From contig NZ_KI912266.1 in assembly GCF_000235425.2 (NCBI RefSeq), positions 3,856,867 to 3,920,866 on the forward strand: a stretch of DNA of 64,000 bases, in the 5' to 3' direction. A program made the position numbers and the translations under genes. The notes under the pieces were generated by a model. It saw only the letters and a list, made by a program, of their open reading frames with translations. It was not told the origin of the DNA and searched no databases. This document shows, piece after piece, positions 45,537 through 54,156 of the stretch. This DNA is from Pseudofrankia saprophytica (GTDB lineage: Bacteria; Actinomycetota; Actinomycetes; Frankiales; Frankiaceae). The first letter of the stretch is position 1, and every line of letters begins with the position of its first letter.

Positions 45537-46453
45537 TCGTCGCGGGTGTCCTCGCAGCTGTTGGCCGAGCCCAGTTCCGCGAGCACCGCCCGGATCGCCG
45601 GGCTGGCCTGAGCGCTGCGCCGCCACGCCGCGTGAATCTCGCGCTTCGGTCGTCGCCGCAGTGGTCGGGCGACGAGCCGATCGCCCAGGGGCGGGCGAGC
45701 GAGGCGAGGTATCAGGGCGACGACGTCGCTGGAGGCGATCAGCGACAGCTGGGAGGCGAAATCGTCGACCAGATGGCGCACGTCGGGTACCTCGGGCGCG
45801 TCCGCGAACAGCCGGCGGAACCACTGGTGGCACACCGTGCCCGGCGGGCTGGTCACCCACGCGAGGCCGGTGAGGTCGGCTCTGGTGAGCGGCGGGTCGA
45901 GGCGCACGAGCGGATGCGCCCGATTCACGACGACGTCGCCGACGTCCGTGCGCAGATGGCGCTGGGCCAGGCCCGATGGCAACGGGGCGCGCAGCCCGTC
46001 GGCGTCATGAACGAGGGCGAGGTCGGCCGTTCCGGCACCGACGCTGTGCAGGGCCTGGTCGGGATCCTGCTCGGTGATGTGCACGCGCAGGTCCGGGCAG
46101 CGCGTCGCCAGCCGCGGCACGGTGGGCGCGAGCAGCCCACGGATGGCCGTCGAGAAGGCGACCACGCGCAGGACGCCGCGCGGCGCGCCCGCCGAGACTG
46201 CCCGGGCCGTCTCGGCGCAGCGCTCCAGCGCCTGGAACACCTCAGGCGCCGAGTCGACGATGGCCTTCCCCGCCGGGGTGAGCACGACCCCGCGTCCCGC
46301 CGGCGCGAGGACGGGCACGCCGACCTCGCGCTCCAGCCTCTTGATCTGCTGCGACACCGCCGAGGCGGTGAATCCGAGCTCGTCGGCCGCCCGCGCCAGG
46401 GTGCCGAGCGCGGCCACCGACCGCAGCGCCCGCAGCGCCCCGACGTCAATCAT
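45527..46453 (-). CDS. LysR-family transcriptional regulator
   Basis: A 308-residue regulator. The N-terminal winged helix is typical: LRALRSVAALGTLARAADEL, GFTASAVSQQIKRLEREVGV, then the wing VVLTPAGKAI. The co-inducer domain follows from about residue 90 (GVLRVVAFSTAIRGLLAP, QDPDQALHSVGAGTADLALVHD). It is divergent from the DapA-family gene, 73 bases between start codons, so that gene is the obvious target. Its C-terminal codons overlap the end of the sigma gene by 10 bases on the opposite strand. The effector is unknown. The start ATG at 46453 gives a standard LysR N-terminus. Confidence 0.92.
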   Translation of the reverse strand: MIDVGALRALRSVAALGTLARAADELGFTASAVSQQIKRLEREVGVPVLAPAGRGVVLTPAGKAIVDSAPEVFQALERCAETARAVSAGAPRGVLRVVAFSTAIRGLLAPTVPRLATRCPDLRVHITEQDPDQALHSVGAGTADLALVHDADGLRAPLPSGLAQRHLRTDVGDVVVNRAHPLVRLDPPLTRADLTGLAWVTSPPGTVCHQWFRRLFADAPEVPDVRHLVDDFASQLSLIASSDVVALIPRLARPPLGDRLVARPLRRRPKREIHAAWRRSAQASPAIRAVLAELGSANSCEDTRDDQE

Positions 46454-46526
46454 GAAGCCAGGCTACGTAATACTGGCAAGAAAGCATCGCTGGACCACTT
46501 GCCTCGAGTCGAGGCACGGTCACCCC

Positions 46527-47450
46527 ATGACCGACTCGCGGCACGCCGCCGGCCCGCTCTTCGGCGCCAACCTCGTCGCCATGGTGACCCCGATGCGGCC
46601 TGACGGCACGATCAGCGAGGCCGGGCTCGCCAACCTCGTCGACCACCTGCTGGCCACCGGGTGCGACGGCATCGTCGTCGGCGGGACTACCGGCGAGTCG
46701 CCGACTGTGACCGATCCCGAGGCAGCCCGGCTCGTTCGTGCCGTCGCGGCCCAGGCGAAGAACCAGGCCCGGGTGGTCGCCGGTGTCGGCACCTATGACA
46801 CGGCCGCCAGCATTCGTCGGGCACGCGAAGCCGAGGCCGCCGGAGCGGATGCGTTGTTGGTCGTCTGCCCCTACTACTCCAGACCCACCCAGGCCGGGGT
46901 GGTCGCCCATTGCCTCGCGGTGGCCGACGCCACCGAGCTACCCGTGATGCTCTACGACGTCCCCGCACGCACGGGGGTCGCCATGGAGGCGTCCACGCTG
47001 ATCGAACTCGCGAGCCATCCCCGGATCCGGGCGGTCAAGGACGCCAAGGGCGACCTGTTCGAGGCGATGTCCGTCATGGCCCGCGCGCCGCTGGCCTACT
47101 ACTGCGGCATCGACGAGCTCAACCTGCCTTACCTGGCGTGCGGTGCCACCGGCCTGGTCAGCGTCGTGGGGAACGTCGCCGCCGACCGCAACGCCGAGCT
47201 CATCCGGACGGTCCACGCCGGCGACCTCGACGCGGCGAGGACGGTCCAGGGTTCACTGATCCCCCTGGTGGAAGCCGTCATGCGCACGTCCCAGGGGGCC
47301 ATCATGGCCAAGGCCGCCCTGGCCGAGCTCGGGATCATCCCGCACCCGACGGTGCGCCTGCCGCTGCTCGAGCCGCCGCCGTCGGACCTTCAGCGGCTAC
47401 GGAGTGCTCTGGCGACCGTCGCGGTCCCTGGCCAGGCCCTACCCTTGTGA
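46527..47450 (+). CDS. dapA: DapA-family aldolase (4-hydroxy-tetrahydrodipicolinate synthase-like)
   Basis: A 307-residue class I aldolase of the DapA family. GGTTGESPTV contains the conserved Thr pair, Tyr143 is in MLYDVPARTG, and the Schiff-base Lys171 is in AVKDAKGD. With these residues and an Arg after the Tyr motif the likely reaction is pyruvate plus aspartate semialdehyde to hydroxytetrahydrodipicolinate in lysine and diaminopimelate synthesis. Because it is paired with a LysR regulator and stands apart from other lysine genes, it could be a second, conditionally used copy or a related lyase. The ATG at 46527 gives the usual N-terminus (LFGANLVAMVTPM); an upstream frame overlaps the LysR gene antisense and is not used. 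Confidence 0.88.
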   Translation: MTDSRHAAGPLFGANLVAMVTPMRPDGTISEAGLANLVDHLLATGCDGIVVGGTTGESPTVTDPEAARLVRAVAAQAKNQARVVAGVGTYDTAASIRRAREAEAAGADALLVVCPYYSRPTQAGVVAHCLAVADATELPVMLYDVPARTGVAMEASTLIELASHPRIRAVKDAKGDLFEAMSVMARAPLAYYCGIDELNLPYLACGATGLVSVVGNVAADRNAELIRTVHAGDLDAARTVQGSLIPLVEAVMRTSQGAIMAKAALAELGIIPHPTVRLPLLEPPPSDLQRLRSALATVAVPGQALPL

Positions 47451-47474
47451 GAATGCACGGGCGACCTGGCGTCG

Positions 47475-47531
47475 CTCGAGTTGGCACTGTGATCTTGAGT
47501 TGGCAGTGTGATCTCGAGTTGGCACTGTCAT
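47475..47531. repeat. three tandem 19-bp repeats between dapA and the helicase gene
   Basis: Copies start at 47475, 47494 and 47513, consensus CTCGAGTTGGCACTGTGAT. Copy 2 differs at two positions (T for C, G for C) and copy 3 at one. They begin 25 bases after the dapA stop and lie just upstream of the promoter region of the helicase gene. Confidence 0.9.
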
Positions 47532-47588
47532 CGATGGTGGGGGAGGAGCGGACACTCTCCCCGCCACTATCAACGTATAGCGCACCTG

Positions 47589-47607
47589 GGGGCTTGCGGC
47601 AAGACCC
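47589..47607. promoter_or_regulatory. rifamycin-associated element (RAE)-like sequence upstream of helR
   Basis: GGGGCTTGCGGCAAGACCC, part of a wider imperfect palindrome (CCTGGG...CCCAGG, 47585-47610). It agrees closely with the 19-bp element that, from memory of the literature, precedes rifamycin-inducible genes including helR in streptomycetes. The gene start is 100 bases downstream. Confidence 0.75.
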
Positions 47608-47706
47608 AGGTGGTGCCGCAGAATCGCTGGCCGAGGCCAGGACCGGGCGACGTTCGCGCTGGCCGCCGGGCCCGGTCCGACATCAGTTAGCCGCTGCGAG
47701 GGGTAT

Positions 47707-49899
47707 GTGTCGACTCAGGAATACGAAGAGGAACTCCGGTCCGAGCGGGACTACGTCGCCGGGCTGTACGCGCGGCTCGACGCCAAGCGCGCGCGGATGA
47801 AGGGCGAGTTCAAGGCGACGTTGCGCGGGACCGGTGGAACGCCGATGGAGCGTGACGTCGAGGTGCGCGCGCTGGCCAGGGAGGTGCGGCGGCTGGACGT
47901 GGCGGACAACGGGTTGTGCTTCGGCCGGCTGGACGCCCTTTCGGGCGAACATTCGTACATCGGCCGGATTGGCCTCTTCGACGAGGAGAACGAGTACGAG
48001 CCGGTGCTGCTCGACTGGCGGGCGCCGGCGTCGCGCGCGTTCTACATCGCCACGGCGGCGAGCCCGGAGAACATGCGCCGACGCCGGCAGTTCCACACCC
48101 GCGGGCGTCAGGTGGCCGACTTCACCGACGAGGTGCTCGGCCGTCCCAGCGGTGGCGAGCGCGGGGACGCGGCCCTGCTCGCGGCGGTCAACGCGCCGCG
48201 CGGTGACGGGATGCGCGACATCGTGGCGACGATCCAGGCCGAGCAGGACGAGATCATCCGGCTCGACAACGCGGGCGTGGTGGTGATCGAGGGTGGCCCG
48301 GGCACGGGGAAGACCGTGGTGGCGCTGCACCGCGTCGCGTACCTGCTCTACACCCAGCGGGAGCGGATGGAACGTCACGGCGTGCTCGTCGTCGGGCCGA
48401 ACTCGGCGTTCCTGAACCACATCGGCCGGGTGCTGCCGTCGCTCGGCGAGTCCGCCGTGGTGTTCATGAGCACCGGCGACCTCGTGCCCGGCCTGCACGT
48501 CACCGCCGAGGACACTCCGCAGGTCGCGCGGCTGAAGGGATCCCGGAAGATCCTGGACGTGCTCGCCGCGGCGGTCGCCGATCGGCAGCGGCTGCCGGAG
48601 CAGCCGGTGGCGATCGAGCTGGCGGACGTCACGGTGCGGATCGACGCCGAGACCGCCCAGTGGGGGAGGGAGGAGGCGCGCGCGAGCGGGCTGCCGCACA
48701 ACGAGGCCCGCGCGGTGTTCAGCGAGATCGTCACCTGGGTGCTCACCGAACGGGCGACAGCCCGGATCGGTCGGGGCTGGCTTACCCGGGAGGACCGCCC
48801 AGCGTGGGAGCGCGTGCGGGCGGACCTGCTCAAGGAGCTTACGGCCGACGACAGGTTCACCGCCGCGCTCGACGAGCTCTGGCCGATGCTGATGCCGAAA
48901 GAGCTGCTGGCATCGCTGTACACGTCCCCGCAGCGGCTGCGAGCGGCGGGCGCCGACGAGGCACTGCTGCGTGCCGACGGCGCCGCCTGGACGGTGTCGG
49001 ACGTGCCGCTGCTCGACGAGCTGGTCGACCTGCTGGGCGGCGACGCGTCGGCCGAGCGGGTCGCCGCGCTGGCCGCCGAGCGGGAGCGCAAGGACGAGGC
49101 CGAGTACGCCGCCAGCGTGCTGGACATGATCAAGATCGACCGTGCTGACCTGATGGACGACGAGGACCATCTGCTCGCGCAGGACATGGTCTACGCCGAG
49201 GACCTGGCGGACCGCTTCGTGGAGCACGACACCCGTGAGCTCGCCGAGCGCGCCGCAGCCGACCGGGACTGGACCTACCGGCACGTCGTGGTCGACGAGG
49301 CCCAGGAGCTGTCCGAGATGGACTGGCGGGTGCTGATGCGCCGCTGCCCGAGCCGGTCCTTCACGGTGGTGGGCGATCTCGCCCAACGCCGCTCGGAGGC
49401 CGGAGCGATTTCGTGGGCCACGATGCTGGAGCCGTATGTGCCCGGCCGCTGGGTCTACCGGTCGCTGTCGGTGAACTACCGCACCCCGGCGGAGATCATG
49501 GACGTCGCCGCCGCGCTGCTCGCCGAGTTCGCGCCAGGAGTCCGGCCGCCGGAGTCGGTCCGCGCCTGCGGCGTGCTGCCCTGGTCCAGGTCGGTCACCG
49601 AGGACGAGCAGCACGGCGCGATCGAGGAGTTCCTGCGGGATGAGGCCGGCCGCGAGGGCACCAGCGTCGTGATCGGGCCGGCGGGGGTGCCGGGCGCGGT
49701 GACGGCGTCGCAGACGAAGGGCCTGGAGTTCGACGCCGTCCTGGTCGTGGAACCGGAACGGATCCTCGCCGACGGCCCACGCGGCGCGGCCGACCTCTAC
49801 GTCGCCCTCACCCGTGCCACCCAACGCCTCGGCGTCCTGCACCAGGGCCCGTTGCCCCGCGCCCTGACCGGACTCGTCGAGACCGGGATAGCGGCCTGA
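47707..49899 (+). CDS. helR: HelR/HelD-like helicase that frees stalled RNA polymerase
   Basis: A 730-residue superfamily 1 ATPase of the HelD/HelR group, which binds RNA polymerase, removes nucleic acid or rifamycin from it and recycles the enzyme. N-terminal coiled coil (EEELRSERDYVAGLYARLDA) for the secondary channel, then the HelD-type dimer GRIGLFDE...PVLLDWRAPASRAFY, Walker A GGPGTGKT at 196-203, an insert with Leu/Asp-rich helices for the primary channel, Walker B HVVVDEAQELSEMDW, GDLAQRRSEAG, LSVNYRTPAEIM, and motifs V/VI TKGLEFDAVLVVEP and LYVALTRATQRLGVL. GTG start at 47707 with GAGGGG 4 bases upstream. An RAE-like element lies 100 bases upstream, which favours HelR (rifamycin tolerance) over plain HelD. 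Confidence 0.93.
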   Translation: MSTQEYEEELRSERDYVAGLYARLDAKRARMKGEFKATLRGTGGTPMERDVEVRALAREVRRLDVADNGLCFGRLDALSGEHSYIGRIGLFDEENEYEPVLLDWRAPASRAFYIATAASPENMRRRRQFHTRGRQVADFTDEVLGRPSGGERGDAALLAAVNAPRGDGMRDIVATIQAEQDEIIRLDNAGVVVIEGGPGTGKTVVALHRVAYLLYTQRERMERHGVLVVGPNSAFLNHIGRVLPSLGESAVVFMSTGDLVPGLHVTAEDTPQVARLKGSRKILDVLAAAVADRQRLPEQPVAIELADVTVRIDAETAQWGREEARASGLPHNEARAVFSEIVTWVLTERATARIGRGWLTREDRPAWERVRADLLKELTADDRFTAALDELWPMLMPKELLASLYTSPQRLRAAGADEALLRADGAAWTVSDVPLLDELVDLLGGDASAERVAALAAERERKDEAEYAASVLDMIKIDRADLMDDEDHLLAQDMVYAEDLADRFVEHDTRELAERAAADRDWTYRHVVVDEAQELSEMDWRVLMRRCPSRSFTVVGDLAQRRSEAGAISWATMLEPYVPGRWVYRSLSVNYRTPAEIMDVAAALLAEFAPGVRPPESVRACGVLPWSRSVTEDEQHGAIEEFLRDEAGREGTSVVIGPAGVPGAVTASQTKGLEFDAVLVVEPERILADGPRGAADLYVALTRATQRLGVLHQGPLPRALTGLVETGIAA

Positions 49900-49903
49900 G
49901 AAG

Positions 49904-49947
49904 CCGCGCGGTCCACGCCGGCCGATGAGCCGGCGCGGACCGCGCGG
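49904..49947. terminator. bidirectional terminator hairpin between helR and the MMPL gene
   Basis: A 19-bp stem with one A/C mismatch: CCGCGCGGTCC, A, CGCCGGC on one side, six-base loop, and the complementary strand to 49947. Located between two convergent genes; no T-tract. Confidence 0.75.
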
Positions 49948-49976
49948 GGTGAAGGATCTACTCGGGCGCCGTCTGG

Positions 49977-52178
49977 CTAGTCGGGAACCTCGGACGGGCT
50001 GGCCGAACCGCGCGGCTCGGGCACCGCCACCGCGTCGCCGGTGCCGGCGGCAGCGCCAGCGACGGCCGGCTCGATCGGATGCGACGGAGGTACGCGAAGC
50101 ACCCGGGCCGCCCAGTCGGGCAACCACCAGTTCCACTTGCCGAACAACGACACGAGCGCGGGCACCAGCACCGACCGGACGATGGTCGCGTCGAGCAGGA
50201 TGCCGAAGCCGAGCGCCGTCGCGAACACCTTCAGGTCGGTGCCCGGACCGGTGGCGAGCGCGAGGAACGCCAGGAACAGGATCAGCGCGGCACTGGTCAC
50301 CAGGCGGCCGGTGCGCCCGATGCCCTCGACGACGGCGCCGTTCGTGTCCCCCGTCCGGTCGTACTCCTCCCGGACGCGGGACAGGATGAACACCTCGTAG
50401 TCCATCGACAGCCCGAACAGGAACGCGAAGACCATCAGCGGGATCCAGAAGGTGACCGCTCCGGTCGCGTGTACCCCGAAGATCGCGTCGGACCCGTAGC
50501 CGTGCTGCCAGAACAGCACCATGAAGCCGAGGGTCGCGGCGAGCGTGATCAGGTTGAGGAGCACGGCCTTGATCGGCAGAATGATCGACCGGAACGCGCG
50601 GGCGAGGAGGATGAACGTCAGCACCGCGATGATCGTGATCATCAGCGGGAAGTTGCCGTAGACGGCCTTCAGGAAGTCGATCTGGTCCGCGCCGATCCCG
50701 GCGACGCCGACGACGCCGGGCAGGTCGTTCACCGCCGACTTGACGTCGCGCACCGGTCCGACGGACGACGAGTTGACGGTTTCCGACTTCGGGATCACCA
50801 CCACGATGCTGTGCCCGCCGGCGGTCTGCCCGGGGCCGGTCGCCACCACGGCCCGGTCGACGCCGGGCACGTCCCGCGCCGCCGCGGCGACGGCCTGCGC
50901 CTGTGGCGTGTCGACGAGCACCTCCATCGGCGTCAGCACGCCGTTCTGCACGCCGCCGTCCCGCAGCGTCGCCAGCGCCGTGTACGCCGGGCCGTTCTTG
51001 GCCAGGGAGTCGGACGAGGCAAGGCCGATCTTGATGCCGAAGAAGGAGGCCACGAGCAGGCCGAGGGCGAGCAGGGCCACACCCGCCGCGACGAACCGGC
51101 GGCGCACCACGGCCTGGGCCCACCTGGTCCAGGCCTTGCCGGCTCGGTTCTCGTGCCGGATCTTGGGCCAGTCGACCTTGGGGCCGATCCCGCCGAGGAT
51201 GGCCGGCGTCAGCGTCAGGGTGGTGAACACGCTGGCCAGCGGAATCAGCGCGCCGCCCAGGCCGATGCTGCGCATGAACGGCACGGGGAGCACCACGAGC
51301 GCCAGCAGGCCGATGGCCACCGTGATGCCGCTGAACATCACCGCGTGCCCGGCCGTCTGCATGGCGATGACCACCGCGTCGTGGTTCTCGCGTCCGCGGT
51401 CCCGCTCTTCCCGCCAGCGGGTGACCAGGATGAGCGAGTAGTCGATCGCGACACCGAGACCGATGAGAGCCACCAGGAACTCGACGATGAACGAGACGTC
51501 GGTGAGGTAGGTCAACGGCAGCAGCAAGACGAACGTGGTCAGGATCGAGGCCGCCGCGACGACCAGCGGCAGGAACGCCAGGAACGACGCGAAGACGAAG
51601 GCGAGCACCGCGAGCGCGCCGACGGCGCCGAGGAGCACCTCGGCGAACACGCCGACGCCACCGCCGTCCGAGTCGCCGACGGCGAGCGCGTCCTCGCCGG
51701 TGACGCCGATCGTCGCACCCGCGGGGGCCGTCTTCGTCAGCGTCTCCCTGATGGCGTTCGTCGGCAACTTCGCCGTCGGGTCGTGGGCGAACCGGTAGAA
51801 GACCAGGGCGTACGCCGTGTGGTCATCCTTGGTGCGGAACGCCTTGTCACCGGTGTTCGCCTCGTCGATCACCCGGGTTTGCGGCACCTGCTGCTGCACG
51901 GCGGCGAACGCCCGTCCGACGGCCTCCTCCTGGCCGGTGATGGCCTTACCCGCCGGCATTGTGACGGTGACCACATAGGGCGAGGTCTTGCCGCCCGATG
52001 TGAACTCGGTGTCAATCTGGTTTGCCGTCTCGGTGCCTGGTTGCCCCGGCAACGAAAAGTCGATAACCAGGCGGCTGTTGGTCCGTCCGGTAAGCGCGAT
52101 GCCCGCGACCACGACTAGAAGCCAGCCGACCAATACAAGTCTGCGATGGTGAAGCACGAACTCTGCGATCCGACGCAC
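49977..52178 (-). CDS. MMPL-family RND exporter
   Basis: A 733-residue inner-membrane transporter of the MMPL subfamily of RND proteins. Two similar halves each have one N-terminal membrane helix (first: RRLVLVGWLLVVVAGIAL; second: RFVAAGVALLALGLLVASFFG), an extracellular domain of about 130 residues, and five more helices. The proton-relay helix in the first half is LIGLGVAIDYSLILVTRWRE, in the second FLFGLSMDYEVFILSRVREE; both keep the Asp-Tyr pair. No MmpS or regulator is adjacent. GTG start at 52178 with GGGGAG 5 bases upstream. MMPL proteins export lipids, siderophores or drugs; the cargo cannot be named. It is convergent with helR. Confidence 0.93.
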   Translation of the reverse strand: MRRIAEFVLHHRRLVLVGWLLVVVAGIALTGRTNSRLVIDFSLPGQPGTETANQIDTEFTSGGKTSPYVVTVTMPAGKAITGQEEAVGRAFAAVQQQVPQTRVIDEANTGDKAFRTKDDHTAYALVFYRFAHDPTAKLPTNAIRETLTKTAPAGATIGVTGEDALAVGDSDGGGVGVFAEVLLGAVGALAVLAFVFASFLAFLPLVVAAASILTTFVLLLPLTYLTDVSFIVEFLVALIGLGVAIDYSLILVTRWREERDRGRENHDAVVIAMQTAGHAVMFSGITVAIGLLALVVLPVPFMRSIGLGGALIPLASVFTTLTLTPAILGGIGPKVDWPKIRHENRAGKAWTRWAQAVVRRRFVAAGVALLALGLLVASFFGIKIGLASSDSLAKNGPAYTALATLRDGGVQNGVLTPMEVLVDTPQAQAVAAAARDVPGVDRAVVATGPGQTAGGHSIVVVIPKSETVNSSSVGPVRDVKSAVNDLPGVVGVAGIGADQIDFLKAVYGNFPLMITIIAVLTFILLARAFRSIILPIKAVLLNLITLAATLGFMVLFWQHGYGSDAIFGVHATGAVTFWIPLMVFAFLFGLSMDYEVFILSRVREEYDRTGDTNGAVVEGIGRTGRLVTSAALILFLAFLALATGPGTDLKVFATALGFGILLDATIVRSVLVPALVSLFGKWNWWLPDWAARVLRVPPSHPIEPAVAGAAAGTGDAVAVPEPRGSASPSEVPD

Positions 52179-52821
52179 GAAACTCCCCTGCCTTGAAAGA
52201 TCACGTCAAACGGGTGAACCCTAGCAAGGAAGACCGACAACCCGGCTACGACTCATCGACTCAGGCGGGAACGATGTCCGCTGGCAGGTTCGTCATCGGT
52301 GACGACAAACCGGTGATGCGGGACGAACGGTGAGTGGGGCCGCGCGCCGCCGAAGCCGCGCCGCGACCGACCGATCTCGGCCGCGAAGCCCCGGTCGCCT
52401 ACGGCGCCACGCTGGCGACCTGCCGGGCGGCGGCGAGGTCCGACTGATGTTCCACCGCCCAGTGAACTCACACCTCTACCTCGAAGACCGCCAGCCACCA
52501 GAAGGCGACGCCCACGGGCCGGCGACCGCTCGGCCCCGCACCTCCGCCAACCAGCCCAGACACCCGTACCCCACGGGCTTGATCACCAGTTCTGTATCCG
52601 GATCCGAACTGGCCGCTGCCCGGAGTTCGGATCCACGTACGTACCTGGTGATCTTCGAAGGCGAGTGGGGACGAGGGCGGGAAGCGGCGCCAGGTCGGCA
52701 TGGGATCGGCGTCGCCAGCTACCACTGCCACCCTGACGCCCTCGCGGTCGCCAACTGGCCCGACACCGACGAGATCCACATCGCCGACTGGTCTGCGGTC
52801 CCAGCGGGCGCGCGTCGCCGC
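52179..52821. other. 643-base region without a supported gene
   Basis: Short open frames on both strands look like chance translation (Gly/Arg/Pro-rich). The stretch contains the nested palindrome at 52581-52653 and appears less GC-rich than its surroundings. A decayed insertion is possible. Confidence 0.4.
52581..52653. repeat. nested 73-bp interrupted palindrome
   Basis: Outer arms GATCACCAG (52581-52589) and CTGGTGATC (52645-52653); 10-base spacers; inner arms GGATCCGAACT (52600-52610) and AGTTCGGATCC (52624-52634); 13-base centre. Spacing is symmetrical on both sides. Confidence 0.85.
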
Positions 52822-53529
52822 TCACGAGGTTTGGGCATCCCCGCGTCTGCCCTCCTGCTCGTCACTGTGAATGGTGACGGCCGCGACGTCGGGAAGTCGC
52901 CGGTCGGTGGCCGAGGTCGGCACCAGCCTCGTCACGGAATTCGGCATGGGCCCGACGGTGAAGACGTGCACCCGGGAACCGACGGTGACTGTCACGAAGG
53001 AAGCTTCGGGCGGAACGGCGTCGGGGATGGTGATGTCGTGGGATCCGGCGGCCAGGTCGCCATCGAACACCCGCATCGAGGTGCTGGTGGGCTCAGGTGG
53101 TGTGAACGACGTGGCCCACAGCGCCTCGACGGTCATATGCACGGCTTCGGAGAGCGAAACGCGGCAGGTTCGTTCTGCGACGTCGTATGTGATCTCGGCC
53201 ACGCCCGAGGAGTCCTCATGGGTGACGACCTCGACCTGGGCGGCGATGACTCCGGCGATGCCGGCGAGTCCCTGGACGAAGGTGACCCCGGGATTGCGCC
53301 TGGAGATTTCGTCGCGGAGGTACTGCTTGGTGTCGGCGGGCACCATGCCGCCGAAGACGAGGACGTCGAGATCGCTGACGTCGTAGTGGTCGAGTACCTG
53401 GCCGAACTGGTTGGTCGCGTCCGCGAGATAGCCCTTGGCGCGCAGCATGTCGGCGGCAGCCATGAGGACGCCGGGACTGCGCCCGACGATGAGGACGCGA
53501 GCGGTTCCGTGGGTGGGCACAGCCTTCAT
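52822..53529 (-). CDS. receiver-like protein of unknown function, divergent from marR
   Basis: A 235-residue protein, start ATG 53529. The first about 110 residues look like a Rossmann/receiver fold: ARVLIVGRSPGVLMAAADML, a strand LDVLVFGGMVPADTKQ where a receiver has its phospho-acceptor Asp, and a final helix around VTFVQGLAGIAGVIAAQVE. The acidic pocket of true receivers (DD near the start) is missing, so it is probably not phosphorylated. The second half (about 115-225) is beta-rich: VAEITYDVAERTCRVSLSE, SHDITIPDAVPPEASFVTVT, HVFTVGPM. No enzymatic motif is seen. It shares a divergent promoter region with a MarR regulator and two operator dyads, so it is likely the regulated target. Function unknown; a small-molecule sensor is one guess. 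Confidence 0.75.
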   Translation of the reverse strand: MKAVPTHGTARVLIVGRSPGVLMAAADMLRAKGYLADATNQFGQVLDHYDVSDLDVLVFGGMVPADTKQYLRDEISRRNPGVTFVQGLAGIAGVIAAQVEVVTHEDSSGVAEITYDVAERTCRVSLSEAVHMTVEALWATSFTPPEPTSTSMRVFDGDLAAGSHDITIPDAVPPEASFVTVTVGSRVHVFTVGPMPNSVTRLVPTSATDRRLPDVAAVTIHSDEQEGRRGDAQTS

Positions 53530-53647
53530 CGTGGGATCTCCATGGTGGGTCGTGGACCAGACGCGAGCTGTGGCTGGTCGGCTTCCGCGGCCGAGCGCGC
53601 GGGGAGCGGGCGCGGTCGACCTGTGCCCTCCTATGTTGGCGTTACCA

Positions 53648-53689
53648 ATGTTGGCTCATCCAACATACATAGTGTTGGCCTCGCCAACA
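53648..53689. promoter_or_regulatory. two MarR-type operator dyads
   Basis: ATGTTGG-N5-CCAACAT (53648-53666) and TGTTGGC-N3-GCCAACA (53673-53689), with another TGTTGGC half-site at 53633-53639 and a third related half between them. They lie between divergent start codons (53529 and 53707). Confidence 0.8.
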
Positions 53690-53706
53690 ACTGATAACCT
53701 GAGGCC

Positions 53707-54156
53707 ATGCTCGCGCATCACGACGCGGCCGGTCGCGCGCCAGATCGGGTCGCGGGGCGCCCAACCTGGCTCATCAGTCGCGCCTTCTCGCGTTCCTCGG
53801 CACTGCTGGCGGCCGGCTTCGACGCCCATGGTGACGGGCTGCGCGGATATCACTACAGACTGCTTGCGGCACTTGAGCAATGGGGGCCTGCGAGCCAGGC
53901 CGATCTAGGCCGGGACACGGGCATCGACCGAAGCGATGTCACGGCCGCTCTCACCGAGCTCGAGTCACGGAATCTCGTCGAGAGGAGGTCTGACCCCGAC
54001 CACAAGCGTCGAAAGATCGTCACGCTCACCCCTCAGGGTGCCGAAGCTCTCCTCCGGCTCGACGCGGTTCTTGACGGGATCCAGGAGGAGGTGCTCGCTC
54101 CCCTGACCGCGGCGCAGCAGCGCCAGTTCGTCGATCTCGTGTCACGGCTCGGGTAG
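53707..54156 (+). CDS. MarR-family transcriptional regulator
   Basis: A 149-residue winged-helix regulator. Helices 1-2 include LISRAFSRSSALLAAGF; the recognition region is ASQADLGRDTGIDRSDVTAA, then LTELESRNLVERRSDPDHKR and the wing RKIVTLTPQGAEALL; the C-terminal dimer helix ends VLAPLTAAQQRQFVDLVSRL. The ATG at 53707 follows two TGTTGG/CCAACA dyads by 17 bases, so autorepression is likely, together with control of the divergent 235-residue gene. The effector is unknown. The N-terminal 20 residues before the first helix are not conserved in the family and the true start could be slightly downstream. Confidence 0.92.
   Translation: MLAHHDAAGRAPDRVAGRPTWLISRAFSRSSALLAAGFDAHGDGLRGYHYRLLAALEQWGPASQADLGRDTGIDRSDVTAALTELESRNLVERRSDPDHKRRKIVTLTPQGAEALLRLDAVLDGIQEEVLAPLTAAQQRQFVDLVSRLG

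Noticed and set aside
47683..51123. 1146-residue minus-strand frame across helR and the MMPL gene
   Set aside because: It is antisense to the helicase with all SF1 motifs and out of frame with the MMPL gene, whose membrane helices are clear.
52468..52779. 103-residue minus-strand frame between MMPL and the receiver-like gene
   Set aside because: No ribosome site, Gly/Arg/Val-rich, and it spans the 73-bp palindrome; no domain is seen.
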